From contig BSDZ01000014.1 of NCBI GenBank assembly GCA_030268105.1, positions 3,415,501 to 3,479,500 on the forward strand: a DNA stretch of 64,000 nucleotides, written 5' to 3'. Below the pieces are notes generated by a model. That model had not been told where the DNA came from. It did not search any database and worked only from the letters and a program-made list of their open reading frames with translations. The position numbers and the translations under genes were made by a program. Origin of the DNA: Volvox africanus. Lineage: Eukaryota > Chlorophyta > Chlorophyceae > Chlamydomonadales > Volvocaceae. Positions 13,073-25,000 of the stretch are shown here, in pieces. Each line of letters starts with the position of its first letter. The stretch's first letter is position 1.

Positions 13073-16000
13073 TGTCTGGGTATTTTATTCTATCAGGTTC
13101 AACGGCTCCAGGGCGGCATTGGACACTTCGTGTATTTGGTTCATCGGGTGGTTCTGTTTTTCCAAAATATTCGCTTGTTACTTCATAAAAACTAATATCT
13201 GGCATGCTAAGAGGCTAGCTGCAAAGAGATAGATTTTAGTATTATTGCACAGCTTTTTTTGGCCTTCAAAAGAATTGGTGGTTTCAAAATTTCATCACTC
13301 AAAAATGAAAATTTTTTGGAGCTATTCATCTGAATTTAAGCGATGAGTTAATTTTATCTCAGAGAAATTCTTAGTGATGCCGACATTATTGCTAAAGTCC
13401 AATTATCCCCAGAATTAAACGAATTTACTGAAAAAGAATTTGCTAAGGGCATTAAGAAATTCTCCACTTTCAATTGCCTCTAAAGATATGTTAACTAATA
13501 AAGATGATTTCAACAACTAACTTTTTGATGAATAAACATGAACACTTTTGATTTTATCACAAAAGCTGATTATTTCCTATTTATTCATTGAATCAATTTC
13601 TTTGCAGAATTTTGCATTATTACCGTACATTTTAAGAGCAAATTCTTTTACAGTCTAAGGATAGGTGGTTCAATTCCTGAAATCATGGAAGCTGTTGGCC
13701 CATACAATTTTAAATGCAAAAAAATCACGGGGTTTTATTTCTTACCCGATTCCCCCGACCCCTCTTTTGGGTTCTTGCCTGAGCACAGACCACCGACCTG
13801 GGCCGCATCGCATCGCACTACTATGTCAGCTACACCACCATCGCGCATTTCAACGAGCACCTGAAGCCCACGATGACAGATATCGAGCTGCTGCGCCTGT
13901 TCAGCCTGGCTGAGGAGTTCAGGTGAGGATGCGGTCTCCTGGGCTTGAGGGGCCTCTGGCGGAGCGGAGTCCTGATGAGGGATGTGCGGATGTGTTGCAG
14001 GAGGAAGGCCCGGCCTTGTTGGCTTGGTTGTATAAGAGAAAGAAGGGGAAGGGGTGCGGATGTGGCTGGGCTGCCGAGCTGGAGTTGGGAATGGGGGTGG
14101 TCACCCGGTTGTCTCGTGTAGCAACGACTGAGACCATTTCCACATACAAAGGCGCATTTACGCACATACATATTTGCACAGGCTGGGCAGGGCAAGGCAG
14201 GCTGCCCCTTCCTATCCTCTACCCGTTTCTTACCCGCTGCCCCCTACCTGTGTACGTCTGTGGTCAGATACATGGTGGTTCGTGATGAAGAGAAGCTGGA
14301 GCTGGCCAAGCTGGTGGAGAGGGTGCCCATTCCGGTCAAGGAGAGCCTGGACGAGCCAACGGCGAAGGTCAACGTGCTGCTGCAGGTGCCTGCGGGCTGG
14401 TAGTGGTTGTAGTGGTGGTGGTGGTGGTGGTGGTGGTGGTGGTGGTGCGGTGGCAAAATGAATTTGGGGTATATGTGGGGCTTTCTGAGGGTTGTGCCGG
14501 GAACAAAAGAGCGGACACACGGGTCACAAACAGCTATGCCGCCACCGATGATGCGGATCCAGTGCCAAAAGCCTTCAACCCTGTGCCCATGACACAAGGT
14601 CCTCCTCTATCTCAACCCTCTCCTCCTTCCCCCCGTTTCATTCGTCTTTCTACACATACATACACATACACACACACCGTGCCCTTTCCCTAACGCCAGG
14701 CTTATATTAGCAACCTGAAGCTGGAGGGCTTGGCGCTGACGTCAGATATGGTGTACGTCACCCAGTCCGCCGGCCGCCTGATGCGCTGCCTGTTCGAGAT
14801 CTGCCTCCGCCGTGGCTGGGCGGGCCTTACGGACCGGGCGCTGGCGCTCACCAAGATGGTCAACTACCGGATGTGGGGTAGCCAGAGCCCGTTGAGGCAG
14901 TTCAAGGGCGTGCCGAACGGTATGCTGGAAGGCTCCTGGCGCGGAGAGGGGGGAAGGGAGGGGGCCAGGAGAGGCGGCAAATCGAACCGTGTCAAGTGTG
15001 AAGTCCTGTGAAGCGAATCGAAGTCACAACTGCATGCCAATGAAATTCATGTTAGGCTCGTATGTATCATAAATCTGTTTGCTTATTCAAAAAGTGAAGT
15101 CATCCCACCATCTCACGCTGCTTGTTCGGCCCTCTTCGCTTTCGTCCTTCAGACGTGCTCGTCAAGCTCGAGAAGCGCGATCTACCCTGGGAGCGTTTTT
15201 ACGATCTGACCAGCCAGGAGCTCGGGGAGCTCATCCGGGTACCCAAGATGGGCAAGAGCCTGCACAAGCTCATCCATCAATTCCCCAGGTAGGGGGGTTG
15301 GGGTTGGGGCGGGGTGAAGGGTTCCCGGAGCTACGGCCCCGCCGTGAATGAAATCATTCCTCGGCGCCGAATTCCTTGTCCTACGTAAATTAGCGAGGCC
15401 AGGGGAAGCACACGGCGCAGAATTAACCGTTGTACGACAAAAAACATGCCGCAGACTGCATTATGTACCCCGAGCCCGAGGAACACGGCTATCACACCGG
15501 ATAGATAGATTAATATTTAACATGCGCCCAGAAAACGTCAAAAGCGTGTGCAAACGCAATCCGCATGTCTTGAGTCATATGTTCCCTAATTTGCCCTGAA
15601 AACCCGACGTCGCCATCAACACTCTTCCGTACATTCACAGTCCCTAATTTACGCTGTAAAGCCCTGACATTTTTTTGGGCTCGTTGATGTTTATTTTCTC
15701 GCACAAAACCTTGTTTTCTTTTGAATTTTCAAATAGCTCGCTAACTTGAACATTCTGGAAGCCCTCTTCCTCCTCTTTCTGCTCCTGCTCCTCCTCTTAC
15801 TCCCACTCCACCATATCGCGGTCAGCCACGCTTTACAACTGCGTCCACAGCGATATCGTGTCTCGTTTATTCGACTTCCCACCTTTTTCCTCATATTAGG
15901 TATTGGCTATTAGGGGTTTTAGGGGTTTTAGGGGAACAGGGGGGAGGGCGCCCTCCGCTTTGATCCGCCCCTCCCTCTTGGCTCTGGGTTCCACAAACTT

Positions 16001-19000
16001 TTGTGCAATTCCTCTCGGCTTCTCCCGCCGCCCCTTCCCGCTCACTTGTCCCCCCCCCAAGGCTGGAGCTCGCTGCCCATGTGCAGCCCATCACGCGCAC
16101 GTGCTTAAAGATCGACTTGACCATCACCCCGGACTTCGCCTGGGAGGACAAGGTGCACGGCTTCGTGGAGCCGTTCTGGATATTCGTTGAGGATCAGGTA
16201 TGCATGTGGGCATGAGCATGGGCATGGGCATGTGTGTGTGCGTGTGTGCGCGTCCTTTGTGTATGTGTTATATGCATAAATAACGAGGAGGGGGCACCGT
16301 GAGATTGAACAGGAATCAAGTTATCCAGATGTGATTAAATCGTGTGGAGTTTACAATGTGCATGAAACTATCATGAATACAATAAGGAGGTACGTGATAG
16401 GAACGTGTTTTCGTTGGTGTGAGGAGTGATGGTGGGTGAGTTGGTTCTTACAGCCCGATGATATCCGCCCCGCCCCCCCCCCGGCGGTATTCACATCAGG
16501 CAGCCCACTCTTCAACAACACGCCAGCCCATGCTGCTGTCTTTGTCTGCCCACCCCTCCTGGATCTGCGTCTCTTACCGCCGCCACCCGAAATCCCACAT
16601 ACATATATCACACCACACACAACTCAAGGCCCTTTTGGTTATAACATTTTGCAGCTCTCTGGCCTTCAGCTGCGCCCTTCAGCATTTCCCCCTTACCCGC
16701 CCACGCGGCCCCACCACAACATTCAGGCGACTGCTCCACCCCGTAGGAGTCTCGGTCTCTCTCCCTCTCTGTCTTGAGGAAATCCTGGCATTTGCACATC
16801 TTCGGCTAAACTTACCCGCCTCTCTACCTCCACCTCTCTACCTCTCTTACCTCCACCCACATCGGCCATCCCCCTTCCTGCCCGCCCGAACTGCTCTGCT
16901 CAGGACTCGGAACAGATCCTGCACCACCAGTACTGGCTGCTGAAGAAGTCAAACGCGGGCGAAGAGCACGTTGTGGCCTTCACGGTGCCCATCAGCGAGC
17001 CGGTGCCGCCCCAGTACTTTGTCCGGGTGGTCAGTGACAGGTGGCTGAGCTGCGAGACCACACTGCCAGTGTCCTTCAGGTCCGCCTGTGTGCGTGTGTG
17101 TACGGGTGTATGCGTGTATGGGTGTCTTGGAGGGGAATAAGGTTTGGGGGAGGGAGTGCGAAAACAATTGGCTTCGAAGTGCCTGTTGTTGCGCCTTCCC
17201 TGGAGTAGATGGGAGTAGTACCGCTTCTCCGTATCTTCCAGTGGGGTTTCTTCCTCCACTTACCACACCACCACCACCACACCGCCACTGCAGCTTACCA
17301 ACCCACACGATATTGTCCACATTAAAGCGTTTAATGTTTTATTACCCGATGTCTCACGCAGTTATTCTCACCAACTGGATTACCGGAACCCCGCTCACCT
17401 GCAGGCACCTGATCCTTCCCACCAAGTTCCCCCCGCCGACCGAGCTGCTGGACCTTCAGCCCCTGCCCGTATCGGCCCTTCGCAACGCCGCGTTCGAGTC
17501 CCTGTACAAGGGCCTGTCGCACTTCAACCCCATTCAGACCCAGGCACGTGGGGACGGACCGTGAACCCGGAATGAATGGGGTCGGGTGGGAGATCGTAAT
17601 TTTTAATGAAAGCGATTCGTGAAAGGGGTGGGGGAGGGTTGAAGGCAGATTGTTGGGGGGTGGTACGGGGTGGTGGTGGGTCTCGCGCCAGAGGCCTACT
17701 AACCGAACCTGCTGGGAGGAGCCCTGGCCCCGGCTGCAGTACTTATATTGTTGGGAAAGGGGAGTAGGGGAGAAGGGGAGTGAGGATACGTTCACTTTCC
17801 CCTTCTTTCAGGAATAGATAAAACCTATCCCTCTTCTTTACATACACACACATGCACACATACACATGCACGTACAGGTTTTCACTGCGCTCTACAACAG
17901 CGACGACAATGCCCTCATCGCTGCTCCCACCGGCAGCGGCAAGACCATCTGCGCGGAGTTTGCCATTCTACGCATGTTATCCCGAGCGGCGGAGGGCAAG
18001 TGCACGGCCAGGTGGGCAGCGACAAGGGGCGGGTTTCGGAGATATGAGTCATTTGAGCTTGGGAGCCGGAAGGGGGGAGGCCTACAGAGGGCTACAGAGA
18101 GGCGGATAGAGAGGGAGGACAGATGTACGGCCGGGAAGGTATATGTGGGCGGGAGGTAAAGAAGAGGGGGGGGGGCAGAGGACAAGGAAAGTAAGGTCTC
18201 GCAATATTGTAGTGGAGCATACCCACCATCGATGATTGCATCCCCTCCTGGCTTTCCCATTCGCCACTGCCATGTCCCCATCCTCAACGCCTCCACGACC
18301 CCAGCTCCCGTGAACTGGGCTCCCTGCAGTACCTGCCGTGAACTGAACTCCAGCTCCCGTGAGTTGCGTGTTTCTTCTCCTCTGGTAACCCCTCCTCTCC
18401 CCCTCACTCCGTAATCCCCCATCCCTCCGTAACCCCTCCTTTCCCCCTTCCATCCGTAGCCCCGTAACCCCGTCCTTCATCCTCCCTCCGCTCCTTCCTC
18501 ACTTCGTCTGTCGGTGTGCAGGTGTGTGTACATTGCCCCGCACGAGTCCATGGCTCGCGACGTGGCGGTGGCATGGACTGCCAAATTCAGTGACGGGCTG
18601 GGGGTCGAAGTGACTCAGTTGACCGGCGAGACGGCTGCGGACCTCAAGCTGCTGGAGCGAGGCAACATCGTGGTGGCCACTCCGCAGCAGTGGGACGTCA
18701 TGAGCAGGAGGTAAGGGGGCGGGGGTAACGAGGGGGGAGGGCAGGGCAGTGGCGGACCCCGGGGGGTAGTTGGACGCCAATGAGAGAGGGAGGGGAAACT
18801 GTGTATCGACTAAGTCTGATGTATGTGGGTATTCTTTCGACAAGTGTACAGACATGTACGAGGTTTGGCAGGGGGGCCGTCAAGCGGGCCTTTATGGGGC
18901 CTACCCCATTCCTGCGGCCCGCCATGGGGCAGTTGTTAATCCTTAACACCTCCCCTCCCCCAACACACACGCACAAACACAAACACACCATCACCCCAGT

Positions 19001-22000
19001 TCCTACCTCTATCTTAGACCCCACCCCTACCCCCACAATATGCTCACATGAGGGAGGGGGCTGTTGTGTCCCCAGGGGTTCATCCATCCTAGGTCTCCCC
19101 GCCCAGGACAGTCCCCCCGGGGATACTCCACTCCCAGTCTACCCACTCCGCGTCCACTCCTCCCCATCCTCACACTCCTGGCAGGTGGAAGCAGCGAAAG
19201 AACGTCAAGGACGTGGCGCTCTTCATCGTGGACGAGCTGCACCTGATCGGGGGACCCAAGGGACCCACCCTGGAGGTGATCACGAGCCGCATGCGGTACA
19301 TCTCCAGCCAGGCAGATAAGTGAGTGGCAGGGGGGGTCTTACCGGGGTTCTGGTTTTTATGGGCCGGTTGTGCATCATGGATGGGGCGCTTTTCATATAT
19401 CAATCAATTAATCAATTAACTGATCAAACCTAATTTAGGTGTTTCAGCTAAAATGTGCGGTTAACGAATGTTTACGTGGTGGTTTCGTAAAAAAAGTCCT
19501 CATCGTTTTTCACGTTCGATGAGAGGCAAAAGTTTGGTTAGGTCTAATGAGAGAGCCCTGGGCACTGCTATAGTACGCAACGAAGCCTGACCCACATGGC
19601 CCTGACCCACATCAGACCAAATCTGACCCCGCCCAATCTGTTCCTCTCCCGGTTAGTCTCTGCTTTACAGCAGCATCTACAGCGATATCGAGTCTCGTTT
19701 ATTCAACTTTCCTTCCCCAACCTCCCAAAATCCTTACCCCGCCCGCAGACCCATCCGCATTGTGGGGTTGTGCCACTCCGCTGCGAACGCCAAGGACTTG
19801 GGAGACTGGATCGGGGCCACTGTCCACGGCCTCTTCAACTTCCCTCCCGGTTCGCGGCCGGTGCCCCTGGAGGTGCACGTGCTGGGCTTCGACATCACCA
19901 ACTTCGAGGCGCGAATGCAGGTGTGAGAGGTGTGAGAGGGGAAAGAGGAAGTGTTGGTGTGCTACGTGGCGTCTTTATGTATGTTTATATCATTAGTATA
20001 TTTTTGTCTGTGTTACAGACAGACAAACATTATGTTATTTTATTCGTATTACATTAATATTTTGTCATGTGTGTTATATTCTATATATTATATTATTACG
20101 ATTATTATCCTTGATATTTTTTTTACTATTCCTATTATTTTTGATATTATATTGTTATTTTCTTGTGGTTGGTATATATATATAATATAATAGTAAAAAT
20201 AGTAAAAATATATATAATAATATATATAATAATAGTAAAAAAAATATATATATATATAAACCACAATAGATAGATATATAGATATTGACTGTGTCCCCTC
20301 TCCCTCCCCACGCCTCCGTCTCCTTCGTCTGCTGCAGGCCATGTCCCGACCGACCTACAGCGCCATCAGCACTCACGCCGCCGGTCAGAAACCCGCGCTG
20401 GTGTTCGTACCCACACGAAAACACGCCCGACTGGCGGCTCTGGATCTCCTGACGTACGCGGCGGCCGATGGGTAGGTGTTGGGGGCCCGAGTGGGTGTGA
20501 ACGGGGATAGTGTTCTTGCTGGAGGTGGTGGCAATGTCTTGAAAACAACTGACCCACGGGTCGTAGGAACTCACGTAAGCATGCACGCATTTGCCACCAG
20601 CAGTTTCTCCCTCATATCGTAATTGTCATCGTTGTTACATACGGTTGGATCCCCTGGTCTGTTGCTTTCCATTTCCCAACCAAACAAACCCCAATACCCC
20701 AAACACACACGCACACACAGTGAGCCACTCAAGTTCTGTGCCGCTTCGGAGTCCGATCTGGCGCCGTACCTCCCCCGAGTCCGCGATGCCGCTCTGCGTC
20801 ACAGTCTGCAGTACGGAGTGGGCTTCTGCCACGAGACGATGCCCGCCGGCGACCAGCAGGTGGTACGACTTCTGTTCGACAGCGGAGCTATCCAGGTGTG
20901 TGTGGATGTGTGTGTATTGGGGGGGATGGTCGTGTGTACGTGCTTGTATGTGTGTGTTGCGTGTATCTATAAGACAATCCGCTGCTGTTTCATGGGCGCC
21001 CCTCTTCCTGTTGCCGTTACAGTGCTCCATCCACACATTCACGTACATACACACATACACACATACACGCGTACACTCCCCCCTTTCCATGTTTCCCCAG
21101 GTGCTGGTGGTCACTGCGGCCATGTGCTGGGGCCTGGGCAACACGGTGGCGCACCTGGTGGTGGTGGCGGGCACCCAGTACTACGACGGCAGCGGTCTGG
21201 GGGCATCCGACTACCCAATCACCGACCTCATTCAGATGATTGGGAGGGCGAGTCGCCCGCAGGTGGGGGGAGATGGAGGGTAGGGTCGTGAGTGTGTTTG
21301 TGTTTGCGTATGCGTGTGCATTGTGTGCGTGTGTCTGGGAAACGTATGGGTTTGGGTGCAGTCTGGGTTCTCCTGGGAAAATCGCCGATGGTGGTGTGTT
21401 TTAATGATTTAAACACGTCAGTATGTGTGTGCTGCTGGGGAGGATAGGGATGGGGGTGGGGAGATACGGGGGGCTGTGCTGGGGACATGTGGAGCGCCTT
21501 GCGGGGCAGCTTGTCAGAAAGCTAGAGATTCGGACGTACCAACTACATCAATTTTAATACAAGCATAAGGACAAGGAGCTGCACGGATGTAGATGTGGTG
21601 GGCGTCCTGTTCCTTCACGCGACGCAACGTGTAGGTGTAATGACACACACATACACACACACAGATATACACGCACACACACATACACATACACACACAC
21701 GCGCGCGCGCGCGGTGTGGGGGCTGTCGGGGGCTTCGCAGGTTGATGACTGCGGGAAGGTGGTGCTGATGTGCGCCTCCCACCGAAAGGAGTACTACAAG
21801 CGCTTCCTTTTGGAGCCGCTGCCCGTTGAGAGCCACCTTGACCACTTCCTGCACGACCACTTCGTCGCGGAGATTGTCACCAAGACAATTGAAAACAAGC
21901 AGGTGCGGGAAAAAAGGGGGCTATGTGGAGTGGGGGTGAGTCCTCAGCTTTTTGGATGGGGTTACACATCTCAATCTGGCTACTTGGAGTGGACAGCGGC

Positions 22001-25000
22001 ACAGACCCAGCTTAGTCTCCCACCTCCTGCTGTTCATCCTGAAATCTGAGTCTTCCGCCCCCTTCCCGTTTCCGGTTCCCATAACTCCCATTTCCCGTGG
22101 CCCCATCTCGCTCCCTCTTCCGCCTACGCAGGATGCTGTAGACTACCTGACGTGGACTTTCTACTACCGGCGACTTGCCCAGAATCCTAACTACTACAAC
22201 ATGGCGGGTGTCAGCCACCGCCACCTGTCTGACCATCTGTCGGAGCTGGTGGAGAACACCCTCAGCGATCTGGAGACAAGCAAGGTGGGTGCGCGGGGAG
22301 GAGGCACATGTAGGGGCCGGGGGTGGGGGCAGGGAGGGGGCATAAGCGGGCAAGTGTACAGACATGTACGGGGTTTGGCAGGGGGGCCGTCAAGCGGGCC
22401 TTTATGGGGCCTACCCCATTCCTGCGGCCCGCCATGGGGCAGTTGTTAATCCTTAACACCTCCCCTCCCCCAACACACACGCACAAACACACACACACCA
22501 TCACCCCTGTGTTCCTATCGCTATCTTAGACCCCACCCCTACCCCCACAATATGCTCACATGAGTGGGCTGTTGTGTCCCCAGGGGTTTGCTCTTTACTG
22601 TTCGCTCCGCGTCGTCGTCGTGACCCTGTCCCCTCCAATGCGGCCCTAGGTCATCGCCATCGAGGACGACATGGAACTGTCCCCTCTCAATCTGGGCATG
22701 ATCGCCGCCTACTACCACATCGCCTACACCACCATTGAGCTGTTCGCCGCCTCATTGGCCGCCAAGACCAAGATCAAGGGCTTGCTGGAGATCCTCGCCA
22801 ACGCGAGCGGTGAGAGGGGCGAAGGAAAAAGTGGGACAGGAGGACTGCTGCGCTGAGTGCGGAGGTGGACAGGGAGGAAGACGAAAAGTGGGAGAGGGAG
22901 AGGGAGAGGGAGAGGGAGAGGGAGAGGGAGAGGGAGAGGGAGAGGGAGAGGGAGAGGGAGAGGGAGAGGGAGAGGGAGAGGGAGAGGGAGAGGGAGAGGG
23001 AGAGGGAGAGGGAGAGGGAGAGGGAGGGCACCATGAACAGTGGTGACACCTCCACGACACATCCGCTTACTCTTATCCCTAACTTTCCCTTCCTCCCTCC
23101 TCTGTCTCCCTCGCTCCCTGCCTGCCTGCCTGGTCAGAGTTCGACGGGTTGGAGGTTCGGCCGGGAGAGGAGACCGCAATTCAAAAGCTGCTGATACATT
23201 CGCCCGTCTCGGTGACCCAGCCGCGCCCCAGCGATCCCCACTGCAAGGCAAACGTGCTGCTGCAGGCGCACCTCAGCCGCACACCTCTGGGCGGAGATCT
23301 CGCGCTGGACCAGAAGGAGGTGGTGCGGGACAGCGTGAGGTTGCTGCAGGTGGGTCAGGGGAGATCGGGGAAGGTCGAAGGTGCACCTGAAGGCGGTGCT
23401 GAGGGGGACTGTCCTTTTTCGACATCAAGGTCGTGATGAGGGACTTGCCTCTTGTCAAAACAGAGCCGCCGTCCGCCCTCCCCTCATCCTCCTACTTCTC
23501 TACATGATAAAGCACCAGAAAGACATCCCCGTTCTCGGTCCCTCGAGAGCTCACCAACTCGGTCCTCGTACTCCCCCTCCTCCTCCATCGCGGTTAGTCA
23601 TGCTTCACAGCAGCGTCTTCAGCGGTACCATGTCTCGTTTATTCGTCTTCCCCCCCCCCCCCACACACACACACACACCTGTCTCTCCCCCTTCTGTCTA
23701 TGTTGCCCCCGCAGGCCATCGTCGACGTGATTGCCAGCAACGGCTGGTTGTCGCCCGCGCTGGCGGCAATGGAAATGAGTCAGATGGCCACCCAGGCGCT
23801 GTGGGACAAGGATAGTCCGCTGCTGCAGCTGCCGCATGTAACCCCCGACGTGGCCGCCCGGCTGGAGGCTGCGGGGTGCTCCTCCGTCTTCGAGCTGCTG
23901 GAGATGGCGGATGAGCCGCGAAGGGAGGCACTGGGGGCGGCCGTCAGCGAGGCGCAGCTGGCGGAGATTGCGACGGTTGCGAACCGCTACCCGGACATCA
24001 ACGTGAGCTGGTGGAGGAGGGGGAACTGGAGGGAGAGGAAGAAGGGAGAGAAGGGTAGCGGAAGGAAGAGGGGGGCAGTTGCCTATAGCGGTATGTCAGG
24101 ATAGGACAGGACCCGCCTACAAAGGGGGTCAGGGGAGTACGGATGCTGAGGTGAAGTGGGACTTAGGGAGAGGGAGGAAAGGCTGGGGAGAAAAAGGGGA
24201 AGGTTCAGATGACGGGGAGAGAAAGGGACGAGTGGGCGTATTGAAAGACGCGACTTTGAGTGCGAGTGAGACGTGTTTTTATGGCAACGAAGATTTGCAA
24301 ATGAAGTCACGTGAAGTGACTTATATGAGGTGGCCGCCACGTTCATCACCGACGGTGCGTTTATTTTCTTTTCCTCCTCGTGAGCGCCGAGGATAGGCTG
24401 CCGACACCTTACCCACCAAACGACGACGAAACGAGAAACCGCAGATCCGTTTTGCATCTTTCACTCATATTTCGTCTCTCTCTCTCTCTCTTGTCAGCTC
24501 TTTCTCTCCTCTTGTTCCGTACCGTGCAGGTGTCGTACGAGGTGGTTGGCGGCGATGAGGAGGTTCTGGCCGGGGAGGCGGTCACAGTGGTGGTATCCCT
24601 GGAGCGAGAGATGGACGACGAGGCGGGCGGGGAGGTTGGCCCCGTGCCGGCACCGCATTTCCCTGGTCGTCGTGATGAGGGCTGGTGGCTGGTGGTGGGC
24701 GACCCGAAGGCCAACAGCCTTCTCGCCATCAAGAGAGTCAACCTGGCCAAGGCGGTGAGACCAGGGTTGGGGGGTGGAGGCAGTGGGTTGGGGCCTTGGG
24801 ATGATCATCACCGTCATCACCACACGCTCTTTCTTCACGAACGCTATCATCGATTCCCTCCATTTGTCCGTCCCTCGCTCCGTCATCTCCTCCTCCCCTT
24901 GCAGACCCGCACCAAGTTGGAGTTCTCGGCCCCATCTGGTGGCTCGGACGGCGCCGCCCACCTGACCCTCTTTTTCATGTGCGATAGCTGGATGGGCTGC

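Noticed and set aside
13640..13700. tRNA-like GGTTCAATTCC in the AT-rich block
   Set aside because: It resembles a T-loop box, but no pairing T stem, acceptor stem or anticodon arm could be drawn around it.
17544..17550. Sequencing error instead of a GC donor in BRR2 intron 30
   Set aside because: A GT-to-GC error is possible, but the same donor class occurs in the thioredoxin gene with its classic GCAAGC form, so a real GC-AG intron is the simpler reading.
22724..23251. Long open frames with poly Leu-Pro, poly Glu-Arg or poly Leu-Ser on both strands
   Set aside because: They arise from the (GGGAGA)n array in BRR2 intron 40; hexamer repeats keep all frames open.
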